Source: Mauremys mutica
Lineage: Eukaryota > Chordata > Testudines > Geoemydidae
Assembly: GCF_020497125.1 (NCBI RefSeq)
Contig: NC_059084.1
Coordinates: 3,747,501-3,811,500 of the forward strand
Direction of reading: 5' to 3'
Length of the DNA: 64,000 nt
The notes beneath the pieces were generated by a model. That model saw only the letters and a list, made by a program, of their open reading frames with translations, made no database searches and was not told the origin of the DNA. Below, in pieces: positions 36,140-47,803 of the stretch. Each line of letters begins with the position of its first letter. The first letter of the stretch is position 1. Both the position numbers and the translations under genes were made by a program.

Positions 36140-37590
36140 CTAGTAAGTAACCTCCTGTTCCCCTTGATGGCCTGTTAGTTCATCCTGGGTTCTGAAACAG
36201 AATCCATTCTGGCCATTGGGAGAGGGGAAGTTTGTGACACAGTGAGGATGAATTTGAGTCCACGATTCCTTCCTGTATCTGTGCCTATATTCCTGCTTCT
36301 GCTGCCTTTCCCTGGAAACACTGCACTGGTCTGGAAGAAAGGTACAAGTACACTGCAAAAGTTGAAAGGTGGAAGGAAGGATTCTTTGCTGCTCTATGTT
36401 CCAAAAGGAAAAAGAGCTGCCATGTTCTCCTCCACAAAACCCTCCCACAAGGGAATGCTCTTGGGCAAGCTGAACCCTGCACAAACACCCTATAGCAAGT
36501 CTTCACTGAGTTGAAGATGATGCCCTCTTGCACTTCAGCCAGACATAAAAACGCCAGTTGATCTATCAAGTCAAATTCAGATCTGGCGTTAAGTGTCTGC
36601 AACTCTACTGACCTCAGTGATGGAAAGGCAGACCCCTTACAGTTTGGCTCATCATCTGCTTTTACAGCAGCCATCTCTGTAAACAATGACCTTACATTTC
36701 TACCGCCACGACTACACCAGAAGTAGGCACACAAACATCTCCTAACCCCCTCTGCCCTCTCCCTGGCCACGTCCTCCCCGCCTTTTCCAAAGCTGCTCTT
36801 CTGGAAATACCATTGCAGAGATCAATGTGTCCTTTGCTACAACGTGAGGCCGAAGAGCCAGAGCTCTCTGGTTCATTCTGTGATCTTTGGTCCAAATGTC
36901 TCTCCTGTAATGGTATTGAAGAGTCACGTCCATCTTTGGGAAGAGGCAACAATAATTCTCCCAAATTAGAGTTTCTCTAAAGGCCTGTGGGCTGATTGGC
37001 AATCACATACCCTTTCTAGTTTATTTATTTACTTATTGAAGTGAAATGTTATTGGTTGTGAAAAGCATCAGATTGACAGCCCTGGAAACCGAGCCGCCCT
37101 GATTATCTGTAGAATCAGGTTCAACACAGGCAGTAACAGTGCAGGCTTCCCTGACACTGCCGAGCCAGTGTGCCCCAGTCCTGCCTCTACAACTGAGAGG
37201 GTAGTTCAGCCTATAGGCTTATTCAACCTGCGGCCAACTAAGATATCCACTAATGCCTGTGGTGATGGTATTTTTTGTGATATGGGCACTGGTCCACTAG
37301 GCTCTGAGACCCCCAGCTAATTTCACATGGGCTACCAAAGCACCATCAGCAAGTAATGACTAAGTCACTACCTACCTGGGTTGGCTTCAAACCAGTGACC
37401 CAAGGTGAAAGGCTCTGCATGACATAACCAATTCCTTGAGCCATCTGGTCCCCTTCTCCATCTGCTGGGAAACAATGGATCCATTAACCACTCCCCCACA
37501 AGGAAGAAATCGTCACTGTTTACTGCCCATTGTCTTGACACTGATATCTGGCTCAGAGCAAATGCCAAGAGTAGTATAAGCTCCGGATAG
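36140..37590. other. Sequence downstream of the first STMN3 poly(A) signal
   Basis: May belong to a longer STMN3 3' UTR. A 161-codon minus-strand open frame at 36285-36770 has no recognisable domain and is not called. A B-box-like sequence (minus strand, GGTCACTGGTTTGAAGCC near 37383-37402) suggests a decayed tRNA-derived SINE. Confidence 0.35.
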
Positions 37591-37599
37591 GGAATCCAT

Positions 37600-37959
37600 A
37601 TCTCCATGGCACTGCTGGCTGAATTTATTAGTATCTGAATTCTTTACATCTGTTTCAGAAAGATTTTTTAAAAAGAACAAAATCCCAAAGAGAAGCTGTT
37701 TGATTGGTTATTGACTGATTCTATACTTCATATGAACTAGCTGCTAGTATGCTTAGAGGTAACCCATGGCCTGTGATCCCCCACAAGTACTGAACAGTTA
37801 AGGATGGAGAGAGAGAGAGAGAGAAGCGTGTAGCTGGGGAACGAACACCAGAGGGTTGGGGGAAATGGGGAACCAAATGTTGCATCTAGACAAACAAAAT
37901 AAAATGTGTTGGGTTGGTTGGTTATCAGGAACCAGGTGCTAGATGTGTAGAAAAGCCCT
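37600..37959 (-). other. STMN3: STMN3 3' UTR, minimum extent
   Basis: The UTR starts directly after the TAA. A minus-strand AATAAA hexamer lies at 37624-37629, which would give a short UTR of about 350 bases. Human STMN3 has a much longer UTR, so later sites (for example AATAAA-type sequence near 37020) may be used. The true end cannot be set from sequence alone. Confidence 0.4.
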
Positions 37960-38019
37960 TTATCCAGAGATCTCCTCCCGCTGTTCCTTGTTCCTGCGAA
38001 CCTCAGCTGCATGCAGTTC
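37960..38019 (-). CDS. STMN3: STMN3 exon 5, C-terminal 19 residues and stop
   Basis: The acceptor is CATGTCTTTGCAG ending at 38020. The coding part is 60 bases: [19 protein letters not shown] and a TAA stop at 37960-37962. The 3' UTR continues leftward. Confidence 0.93.
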   Translation of the reverse strand, partial: ELHAAEVRRNKEQREEISG

Positions 38020-41000
38020 CTGCAAAGACATGGAAAGTGTTACAGCATCTGCAGGCTGCATAGGGCAAACCCAAGGCTGTTTCCCATCTCCCCTCAGTTT
38101 CATCTACAATTTAACAGTTACTGGTTTCGTGCATGCATCTGTGCATCTCCTCTTCCTCCGGGGCCTGGCACCATCAAATAAATGCACTAGAACATTGTCA
38201 TAGTTGGTGTAATTCCACTGAAGCCACTAGACTTACACCTAGGGTAATTTTAGCCCACTCCTATGCAGGACTCAGAAGACCAGGCATATCACATGAATGT
38301 TCTGTGAATGGGTCTTCAGTACCAGTGTTCAGAGCCTGCTGCAGCTGTCTCAGAGAAGGAGCCCCACACAAATGATGTCCCGTCCCCACAGAGACCAGAA
38401 GAGGTTGTAACCTCTGGCCCCAGAGATGAGCAGTTATCACACCACAGTGCAGCAAAGGCAGCCTGAGTTCACTGCTGCCTTTGGGCTCCCAAGCAAGGAC
38501 CAGCAGAAGATAAGGTAACATTCTCTGCCATTAGACCGGAGGTGAGGGAGCCTGAGCCTGCTACATTGATCTCAGGTGCACGTCTTCTCCATCTCATGGC
38601 ATCCTGATCTACTGCTGCAGAACTCTCTTAGTACCTGTTCTGAGGGAGGAGAGGTCAGATGTGGCAAGAAAGAGCTCAAACCTCAGTACTCGCTTTCACA
38701 CAGCCAAGTACAGAGTCCCACCACCCTCCAAAAACCAAAACAAGACGGTATGAGGCAGCGAGAGAGAGAGAGAAAACTGGGAAGGAGGGCTCCAGAGGGA
38801 AGGGGTGGGGAGAGCACATTGGACACCTTGAGGAGGGAGAGTTGCACAAGCTAACCTAGGAAAATGGTGGTGCAGAAGATGCAGATTGTATCCAGAGCTC
38901 TGCTCTCGTGGTGATCATCCCAGCTGCGTTTGAGGTCAGCAGACCCGGCTACAGATGCTAGGCAAAGGCTTTGGTACCAGTAGCCACTATAATATAGGCA
39001 GGCGTCCTGGCCCTGCCCATTCTCTAGGTGTGCCTGGACATGGGAATCTAGCACTTGCCTTCTCACGCAGTCGCTCCCTCAAGGCAGCTAGGTGAGCTTC
39101 GCGGATCTCCTTGCTCAGCTCCATCTTGTAGTTGAGCTTCTCCTCAGCCAGCCGGCTGAAGTTATTGTTCTCCTCCAGGGCCTTGTGCAGCACCTCCCGT
39201 TCGTGCTCCCGCTTCTCCGCCAGCTGCTTCAGCACTTGGGCCTCCTGGGTCTGTGGGAAGCCAACAGATCAGGAGCGTGGGTGTGTGTGTGTGAGTGAAA
39301 GGAACGCTTCATGTCCCTTGTCTCAGAGATGCTTCCTTGATCTGATCTGGAATGGCTTCCTGGATGTGCCACAACCACCTCCTTTGGGTGTCTGTCCAAA
39401 ACCTAGCAGCTCTGTTATAGGATTTCCACTCAATATTTACTCTAAACTTATCTGCCCCTCTAAAGGTTTTGACCACTGCTTTCTGTCCAACCATCTTGCA
39501 TTCATGTGACTACCCCCCTCCATCCATTAGATGATATTTAGATACTGTGACCATGTTCTCCCCACCCCACAAATCCTTTCTAGATCACATGGAACACATT
39601 TTCAAACCTCTACATTTGTACCTGCATTTCAGGCAGGTAGATGTTAAACATCCAAAATTCTCTCTTTGCTGTGTGAGCAACACTGTTGGTGAAATTTACA
39701 AGCTTTGTAGAGACTCCTCTGGAAATCTGCCCCTATACATTAAACTGTCTCTTCTTCTCTTACCCACAAGTTTTTGTAGTGTCGTGGTTTGCCTCTCTTT
39801 ATAGTTTCTCTAATTTTCCAATATTTTTCTCCATTAAGACTTTAAATTATGCTCATAAATGAAGTGCAAAAATAGCATTGCCAGCTGTTACATGGTGCAA
39901 AAGGCACTGATTCTAAGCTTTATTGGATGTGTGGCTTATATTTATATAGAATCATAGACTTTAGGGTCAGAAGGGACCATTATGATCATCTAGTCTGACT
40001 TGCACAACGCAGGCCACAGAATCTTACCCACCCACTCCTGTAACAAACCCCTGACCTATGTCTGAGCCATTGAAGCCCTCAAATCATGGTTTAATGACTT
40101 CAAGGTGCAGAGACTCTTCCAGCAAGTGACCCATGCCCCATGCTGCAGAGGAAGGCGAAACCCCCCAGGGCTTCTGCCAATCTGCCCTGGAGGAAAATTC
40201 CTTCCTTACTCCAAATATGGCGATCAGCTAAACCCTGAGCATGTGAGCAAGACTCACCAGCCAGACACCCAGGAAAGAATTCTCTATAGTAACTCAGATC
40301 CTGCCCCATCTAACATCCCATCACAGGTCACTAGGCATATTTACTGCTAATAGTCAAACACCAATCAATTGCCAAAATTAGGCTATCCCATCATACCATC
40401 CCCTCCATAAACTTATCAAGCTTAGTCTTGAAGCCAGATATGTCTTTTGCCCCCACTGCTCCCCTTGGAAGGCTGTTCCAGAACTTCACTCCTCCGATGG
40501 TTAGAAACCCTCATCTAATTTCAAGTCTAAACTTCCTGATGGCCAGCTTATATCCATTTGTTCTTGTGTCCACATTGGTACTGAACTTAAATAATTCCTC
40601 TCCCTCCCTGGTGTTTATTCCTCTGATATATTTATAAAGAGCAATCATATCTCCCCTCAGCCCTATATAGAGAGCTAGTCATAGAGATTTTCATTCATTC
40701 AGCAGCATAGCGTCACACATATAATAATATATGAAAATCTAAACCAGAGGACCACAGGATTCCATAGATCCATAGTTTTTAAGGCCAGAAGGGACCAATG
40801 TGATCATCTATTCTAACCTCCTGCATAACACAGGCTAGAGAATTTCATCCAGTGATTCCTACATCAAACCTAACAACTGGGGGTTGAACAAGAGTGTAAA
40901 ACACAGCACTATTACCAATCACAAGATATGGCTCCTAAGTAAAATCAACGGCGGTGTTCACCCCCAGCACTGTATCAGTTTTTCTGCCCCCAATTATGAA

Positions 41001-42273
41001 TTGGGGTCACCTGGGGGGCTTGGTTAAAACATGATTGGTCATGTGAGTTCGCATTTCCCTGGAATATCCTGTTACCTTCCTCCTCTCCTCTGCAGCCTCC
41101 AGCCTCTTCTGCAGCTCCTCCAGGGACAGGTCCTTCTTCTTAGGGGGAGAAGAGAGGACTGGACTCTCAGGGGACAAGTCCGAAGGGGACTTCAGGATCA
41201 CTTCAAAGCTCTGGCCAGATGCCCTTTTGTCCAGCTGTTTCACCTCCATGTCTATGAAAGAAGAACAGAAGCACTTGATGGACTATGGGACACTCATGAA
41301 AGGGCTAATTTGATAAAGGCACCTTGAAGAAGCTGCTACGTCAAGCCCTGAAGCTGTGGTCACCCAGTGAGACGTGGTTGTGATTATATGCTTCTAAATG
41401 GGGTGTACTGTCACTTGAGTCTCTGCTGGAGAATTTCAGAGAGGTGAGAATTTGAAGTCAATCATTAATTTCTGGTAAAAGGGACAATGACACTGTACAG
41501 CCTAGAAGTAGGAACATCACTGTCAAGAGTTACGATGCAGAGCAACAGTAGGCAGTAGTGGTCAGAAAGTGAAGGGGATTCAGGGATTCAGCTGAACCTG
41601 CAGGGGGAATTTTGGGAGGCAGAATGGAATTACCCGTGTTGGAATTTGGCCAGGACACCAGAATTAACTTCCCTGCTCTTATGAAAGAACCATGAGGCCT
41701 TTGGTGACCACAGGAGGTCAATACCTTGGTCTTACATTTTATCTGAAAGACCCAGCAGCAGCATCTTTCTCTCTGTCCATTCAGGGGCTTTTCACAGGAA
41801 CTGCATAAAGAAATGTGTTGTGTAGGTAATGCAATTAATCTTACAGCCACAGAATAAGTACAGCATAGCTGATGACAGCCACAGAAAGGCCATACTGCTG
41901 ATAACATCAAGAATCATATCCCAGTATATGTAATGGTGCTGTTTGGTAATAGTCATACACTTTCTTTGTGGGTAAATGTAGGTCACATGTTAATAAACTA
42001 TTCTAAGGAAGTGGACCAAAATACCATGCTCCAGTAATACAGAAAACTTGGGTCAGGACATGAAAATGGTCTCTCCTCCCAGTCAGGGTCCCAGCCTAAT
42101 GTATTGAAGTCCTCCAAGATTTACAGAAGCTGCCTGCAGATTGGATCTACGAGAGATTCTTCGCATATGTCATTTACCTCCATACTGGTAGATGGTATTG
42201 GGGTGCGGCTGAGTGTGGAAACAGGAGCAGATCAGTGAGAGCAAGGACAGCTCCTTCATTTTCTCCTTGTAGG
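37960..42273 (-). CDS. STMN3: STMN3 (stathmin-3, SCLIP), coding exons 2-5; exon 1 missing from the window
   Basis: Stathmin-3 is a neuronal tubulin-binding phosphoprotein that sequesters tubulin dimers and promotes microtubule turnover; its N-terminal extension anchors it to Golgi and vesicle membranes. Four minus-strand exons (42178-42273, 41076-41251, 39059-39250, 37960-38019) total 524 bases and join in frame. With an expected 19-base first exon they give 180 residues, the usual SCLIP length. Residues 7-38 hold the LSLICSCF membrane segment with the palmitoylation-type Cys22 and Cys24. Residues 39-97 hold the proline-directed serine region ([20 protein letters not shown]) and the start of the stathmin helix. 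Residues 98-180 are the long tubulin-binding helix. The sequence matches SCLIP ([22 protein letters not shown] then [16 protein letters not shown]) better than stathmin-1 or -2. It ends ISG rather than the human MSG. The identification is very secure. Confidence 0.96.
39059..39250 (-). CDS. STMN3: STMN3 exon 4 (residues 98-161), with a GC splice donor
   Basis: The acceptor is GGCTTCCCACAG ending at 39251. The 192-base exon encodes exactly 64 codons, [20 protein letters not shown] through LREK, the core of the tubulin-binding helix. The expected boundary after the AAG codon is followed by GCAAGTGC, not GT. Read this way, the intron is GC-AG, and the next exon begins with GAG-type Glu exactly as in other stathmins. 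Confidence 0.94.
39951..40666 (-). mobile_element. CR1 LINE, minus strand, in STMN3 intron 3
   Basis: Starts with the reversed CR1 tail (AGAATCATAGACTTTAGGGT, then CAGAAGGGACCATTATGATC). It runs through the CTGTTCCAGAACTTCACTC and GAGCAATCATATCTCCCCTC segments typical of the 3' coding region. Confidence 0.85.
40763..40895 (-). mobile_element. CR1 LINE 3' end, short copy
   Basis: Carries the same tail family (CCATAGATCCATAG, GGCCAGAAGGGACCAATGTG). It is a second, shorter insertion about 100 bases from the first, also in STMN3 intron 3. Confidence 0.8.
41076..41251 (-). CDS. STMN3: STMN3 exon 3 (residues 39-97)
   Basis: The acceptor is TTTCATAG ending at 41252 and the donor is GTAACAGG starting at 41075; the exon is 176 bases. 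It encodes the start of the stathmin-like domain: [20 protein letters not shown], a linker with several Ser-Pro sites, [10 protein letters not shown], and [10 protein letters not shown] 44-bp piece of this exon (41201-41244) occurs again at 56443-56486 in intron 1; see findings. Confidence 0.95.
42178..42273 (-). CDS. STMN3: STMN3 exon 2 (residues 7-38)
   Basis: The acceptor is TTTCTTTTCAG ending at 42274 and the donor is GTAAATG starting at 42177. The exon begins at the second base of an alanine codon, so exon 1 must end with a G. It encodes YKEKMKEL, then the hydrophobic Golgi-targeting stretch [10 protein letters not shown], then [13 protein letters not shown]. The two cysteines correspond to the palmitoylated pair known from the SCG10 group. 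Confidence 0.94.
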
Positions 42274-43886
42274 CTGAAAAGAAAGAAACAGCAATGAGTG
42301 GAGAAGTCTACTAGCAATCTCATGGCTCTCTCGGGGAAGGAAGCAGAGGGATACACAGAGACCCATTTGGGGCTATTGGACTCTCTGAAGGCCTTTCCAA
42401 ATAGCCAGATGCTGAGATACTGTACAAGCGTCTCCCACATCCGTGGCGGTACAGTAAGCTACACAGGGAGATGCCTTAAAGGTGTTTTACCATCTCTGCA
42501 GGTCTGAATCACCCAGGAGGAAGCTTGCCCCCAATTGCAAGAAAAGCAGGTTGGGAGCTGGTGAATTTCAGCATTTATAAATAACTACACAGTGAAGGCT
42601 GCCCAGATACCTCCCCTAAACAGTTCCAGACTCACTGATTAAGAATGACATTTTAAAAGCACCACTGAAACATCGCCGATCAGTGCCTATAAATGGTACT
42701 TGACCCTTGGTGGGGCAAACCCTGCAGCCTGTAGAGAGAGTCCCCTCCATTTTATGATCCTGCATTTCTGATGTCAATCAGTAATTTACAATGAAAAGAA
42801 GCGATAAGGCCAGGTTTGTGGGGAACCAAGGGAAATTTGGGTCCATGAAGTGCTACTGAGCACTGGACCCATGATGCATGTAAATGGCTTTTAATTATAG
42901 CTTGCAAGGTGAATGAAAGTGAACACAAACCTGGCTCTCGCTGTGTCCTGAAGCCACAGCCCAGGGACAGAGCTCTGGATTCAGGGCGACAGAGACTGAG
43001 TGGTGCTAAGGGTTGCCTGGGTGGTAATTTGATGATGTAAAGGGGGTTGCCATAGGTTAACTGGGTAACATTGAGGACGAAACTCACCACACCAAGGGGT
43101 ACTACTGTGCCTCTGACCTTCTAGCTGGGATAAGCAAGATTGTCAATGACCCTAAGTTTTGCAAGATAAGAGTTGTCCACTGAACCCCCATCCTGCCACT
43201 CTCCATCTTTGTGGCAGGTCCACCTGTCACATGGGTCATGACAGTCCCAGGAAAAGGGACTCGTGCTGGAGGCACTGACCCACAAAAAAAGAATGCTGAT
43301 TCAGCACACTGTGAAGCCAAGAGCCCGGGAGGGTGGCAGGCACCCAGTGGAGATCCCTGCACCTCTGACTTTCCAGTGCGGCAGCATCTCTACTGCAGCT
43401 GTTCCAGTCCTTTATCTCAGCAGTAGATTAGAGAGGATTTAAATGGATCCTGTCATTATCCTAGGAACCCCCGCCCCTTTCAGGGAAGGTTGCTACTGGT
43501 CTGCAATGATGGTGAAACCTGCCTGTTTCTCCCTCCTCACAACTGTCTGAGAGCGAGGTTGGGATACATGATCCTTTCTGGCTCAGCCGCAGGGCTGCTG
43601 CTAGCATGGGCTTCACTCGCCGTTGCTGCGACAGAAGGTTGCAGCTGCAGCAGTCCCCAGTGGCAATGAGCACACTCGGCTGCTGCCCTAATCAGAACAA
43701 AACATGCACAGTCTGCAGAGTCTGCTTTCCCAGCACAGCCAGCACCCACATTTTCTGAGTTTAACCCTTTCCTCCCTGTACAGGGATGAGCTCTTGGAGT
43801 GAACCAGATGAATCAGTGCAAAATATAACAAACAGTACTTAATACTTCTACATGCCCTCACTGCACCATGGCCAGATGAGGAAGTA

Positions 43887-44075
43887 CACCTCTACCTCGA
43901 AATAACGCGACCTGATATAACACAAATTCGGATAGAACACGGTAAAGCAGCGCTCCATAGGGGGCAGGGCTGGGCACTCCAGCAGATCAAAGCAAGTTTG
44001 ATATAACGCGGTTTCACTTATAACACGGTAAGATTTTTTGGCTCCCAAGGACAGCATTATATTGAGGTAGAGGTG
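43887..44075. mobile_element. Tc1/mariner-type MITE, second copy (189 bp)
   Basis: CACCTCTACCTCGAAATAAC at the left pairs with CACCTCTACCTCAATATAA read inward from the right. TA flanks both sides (43885-43886, 44076-44077). Same family as 15991-16189, including CAAGTTTGATATAACGCGG. It appears to have inserted in or beside the MIR that follows. Confidence 0.85.
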
Positions 44076-44079
44076 TATT

Positions 44080-44215
44080 ATCTCCATTTTACAGCTGGGG
44101 AAACTGAAATATAGCACTTGCCTAAAGGTTTGACAGCAAGTCAGTGGCACACTTAAGGGTAGAACCTGGAAATCTTGACCCATAGCCCCTCCCCTGCCCA
44201 CTAGACTCTGCTGCT
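44080..44215 (+). mobile_element. MIR-type SINE
   Basis: Reads TCTCCATTTTACAGCTGGGG, AAACTGAAATA, CAGCAAGTCAGTGGCAC and CACTAGACTCTGC, matching the MIR core in order. Confidence 0.7.
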
Positions 44216-45644
44216 AATACAATGGTCAAATCATCAGAGGCGTGGTGGGAAGAACATGCAGACTGATGGAGGCCCCACTCAGATGCAGACAAAGAACACA
44301 CTAATTGTTGGGAGCCAAAAAGTCACAGCCTTCTGGGGTTGGATTTTATTAACAAAAAGGAGAATTATACAAACCCCAGCCCAAAGCTTCTCCCCAGGAG
44401 TGGCTGTTCCTAGGGTCCTGCCATCAGGACCAGCGTGCTCCAGCCTCTGGTCTCCCGGGCAGTGGGCTACTCCCACCTTGCTTGTATGCAGGGTACAAAG
44501 GAGCCACAATGACCTCAGTGAGTCAGCAGTGATGAACCGGCCGCTCTCTGTAGGGCAAACAGGGGAATGCCACTGCTGAAGTACACTTCAGGCCTCTACA
44601 AAGTAGGAAGTTCCCTTCACTCTGCTGAGTCAGCTATGTAACCTTGTAGGGTAGGAAGAGGCTCATTAGAGATTTGCCTGGGAGAGGTTTTAGAGGAGCT
44701 CCAGCGCTAAGGCACTCATTTTCCAACCCTGTCACACTGTTTACCAGGTCCCCTCGTGGACACCTCACTTCCCAGCCTCCCACCTTGATCCCTCATCTTC
44801 CCCCTGGCAACAAGTGTGTGGAAAGGTGACAGGTACAGGACAGTACTAAGGACATAAGAGGAACATACTCACACCTCAGTGCCATGTGGTTCTTTTGTAC
44901 TTGTGGTGTTTACCTCCTTTCCCTGGCTGCAGCTCCGCCTTTGCTACCCCACAGCCCCCACTGCTCAGATTTCTCCCGGTCTCTTTACAAGCCCTTCCAG
45001 TTCTAATACCAAACACAAGGCTGATCATGTTTAAATTTACCCCAGAAAAGACCAGCTTGCTGCAGCAATGCAAGGTGCAGAGAGGGGCAGGTGGTGATTG
45101 TTTTAATTTAGCTAATCAAAAAAGGCTTTTGGAAATCCTATGAGACCCCTATGCTGGGCTAGAGCCAGCAGCAAGCATCACTGCTTGGCGACTGATGGAT
45201 GCTTCACCATTACGACAGAGGCAGCTTTGAGAACCACCCAAGAGTGCTTCAAGGTAAGCTCAGAACCACTGAGCTGAGGAGCTGTTCTATTTCCTACAGG
45301 CTGCGCAACTGTAACAGCACATGGCTAGCAGGTGACACCAGGAGAAAGACAGTATGTGCCTGAAAGAAAAAATATATATAGCAGGTAAGTTCTTATTTCC
45401 ATTTGCCCTTTCCTGCAAAGGAAGCTTGTTCTTTCAGGTACACCTTGTCCTTTCGGTCGATCTGAGCCCTCTGTACCTGGGGAGAGCAGAGGATTTGGAC
45501 CGTTCTCCATGGACATTTTGGATTTTCTGTCCCCCGAAGATGCAGGCATAGTGTCTTGTTGCTCTAATGTGCAGGCTTAGCAGCGCTTCCTGAAACTAGG
45601 GCTGGGAAGAAATTTTCCCCTGAGCATTTTAGCAGGGATCTTTT

Positions 45645-45862
45645 CCTCCTTTTTCTGGCAAATTAAGCAAGGATCTTCCAGGAGGATCAAGTGTGTCAGT
45701 CTCTTACGATTGCAGGGAGTCCAGGCACTGTTAAATCTTTGGCCTTTCCCATCTCTTCCTTTCGGAGAAAGTCTACCTCACCCTTTCTGGCAGACTGAGC
45801 AAGGATTTTACATGAGGATTAGGAAAGGTGAGTCAGTTTCTTGTGATTTCAAGGGTCTGGCT
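45645..45862 (+). repeat. Two-copy tandem repeat, period about 135 bp
   Basis: Copy one has TTTCTGGCAAATTAAGCAAG, GATCTTCCAGGAGGAT and GTCAGTCTCTTACGATT. Copy two has CTTTCTGGCAGACTGAGCAA, GATTTTACATGAGGAT and GTCAGTTTCTTGTGATT. Moderately diverged. Confidence 0.65.
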
Positions 45863-46192
45863 AGACACTGAGACCCGTGGACTTTTGCTGGCAGATGCGA
45901 CGGTGTAGTTTGGACATATATGTTTGAATATTTTATTGAAAGTGGGTTTCAAACCATTCCAGGGCATACTGTTTTAGCAGCCATTCAGTGTCACAGCATT
46001 GCCATGTTGTACCTTAGTGCTGCCAATGAACCCAGAAGGAGCACCCACTCGGCTATGGTAAAAGAACTTATCATTGTAACAGAAACAAACCAGACCATGA
46101 GGCCTTTACTTCGACATCTACCTCAGGAGCTGTGTGTGACAGAGAGAAATTAATAGAGAGCCCTGGTGCATGGTGCACTGATTCCACTGGCT

Positions 46193-46383
46193 GGTAACTC
46201 TCATTTTCTTGTGTTTGGTTATCTAAGCTTTACTCTATCTCCACAGAGCCAGTTTCCTGGTCTCCCTTCAGACTCTTGCAAGATACAGCTTCTTCCTTTC
46301 AGCAGTTCTGACCCAGTGTTAACCAGCTGCACCCATTCCATTTGGAGCTTTCCTTCCCTACTCCCTTCTGCAAATTGGCCCTT
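46193..46383 (+). repeat. Duplicated segment, copy A (partner 47804-47973)
   Basis: Shares TGTGTTTGGTTATCT, AGCTTTACTCT, TCTCCCTTCAGACTCTTGCA and ACCCATTCCATTTGGAG with the partner. Copy B has a deletion of about 20 bases relative to it. No coding role is seen. Confidence 0.8.
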
Positions 46384-46832
46384 TCTGTCAATTACAATGA
46401 AAAGGAGCAAGAGGACAAAAGGACATTGGTTAGTTGAGCTGCTGCCCGCAGCCTAATGAGCTGGGAACGCCGTGTGTGAACATCTCCTGGCACTTGAGAC
46501 TCTGCAGCTCCATCCCGGCGCCAGCTACCAGATGCAATTAACAGAATCCAGACGCACAGGTCGGGGGAGGGGAGCAGGAGGCTCTTAGCTTTGGAGGGCT
46601 CAGCAAGTGTGTATGTGGGGGGGAGCCACAGGGGAAAAATCGGAGGAGCTATGACCTGTGGTTTGTCTCTTGCTACTAAACAAAGCACAAATCAAGCTCT
46701 TCTGCTGGAATAATATCTTGCAGCAAAGCAGCGTGGAGAAAACAATGGGATTATAAAGGGGAAGTGGTGGAAATCCCTCTGTTCTTAGAGGCATTTTCTC
46801 CTTGCTATATGGGTACCAAATCAATATGCTCT

Positions 46833-47120
46833 AAGGCTGTACCTATACAATGTGCTAGGGGGCGTGATTCCCAGCTCGCATACGCATACTTGTACTAGCC
46901 TGATGAGGCCTGGCGCCTGTATAAGTCATGGTGTAGCTGTGGTAGCATGGGCAGTGGCAGGTTAGCTTTGCCGAGCAGAAACCCGCCTTGGCTAAGCCAT
47001 GCCGCTGCTACCCATGCCACCGCGGCTACACTGCTATGTATACTTGCAGTAGGTCTCATCGAGCTGCCCTGAGTATGTGTATGCGGGCTGGGAATCACAC
47101 CCCAGTGTAGACCTAGCCTT
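46833..47120. mobile_element. Palindromic MITE (about 290 bp)
   Basis: The ends AAGGCTGTACCTATACA and, read inward from the right, AAGGCTAGGTCTACACT are followed by matching GTGATTCCCAGC(T/C)CGCATA blocks. The centre also folds (GTGTAGCTGTGGTAGCATGG against CCATGCCACCGCGGCTACAC). Confidence 0.75.
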
Positions 47121-47457
47121 GTTATTACTCAAATCTGCCTGTTGGAGGAGGCAAAGGAGCTTAGTGGGATAGGCGTGATTGGACAGTGGAGCTATCCATT
47201 CAGCACCACCCACGGCTATGGCTGGCCACCCTCTGAACGAGACAAGAACGGTAATGCATGCACTGGCACAACTGGTTTCCCTACACCGACAGCTTTGAAC
47301 TGCCCCTGAAAAGAGGGAAAACTGGATCAGTTCAGCCCAGTACGGCAGAAGCTGGGACTGTCTCTGGAACCAATAGGTGGGTCAGAAATAATCACTTGTG
47401 AACTAGAGGGGATGTTCAAAGTCCACTATGTGGCTTCCAGGTTGTCAGAACGATACT

Positions 47458-47685
47458 CTACTCCTCTTTACAACCTTCTACCCAAGGCTCTCAAAGTCCT
47501 TTACAAACAGTAACTGAGCCTCACTTTGGAGTTGCGCAGGACTATCCCCATTCTCCAGAAGTTTGAAATGGAGACATGGCAACACTAAGTGACTTGCCCA
47601 AGGTCACACAAAGGTAGGGCTAGAATAACAGAAGAGTCCTCACTCTCAGTCCTCTTCTCTAACCACTAGGTTACACTCCCATCCC
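47458..47685 (+). mobile_element. MIR-type SINE, near full length
   Basis: Has ATCCCCATTCTCCAG, GAAATGGAGACATGGCA, TGACTTGCCCAAGGTCACAC and CTCTAACCACTAGGTTACAC in the order of the MIR core and 3' part. Confidence 0.75.
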
Positions 47686-47803
47686 AGAGCCACAAATAGA
47701 ATGAAGGAGTCCTGCTTTCCAGCCCCCATGTTCTAACCGGCAGAGCGCACACAGCACTACATCTCTTGATGAGGAGATGAATGTATGGGGATCCAAACAA
47801 ACC

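Noticed and set aside
36285..36770. 161-codon minus-strand open frame downstream of STMN3
   Set aside because: No recognisable domain or homologue; the region is most likely 3' UTR or intergenic.
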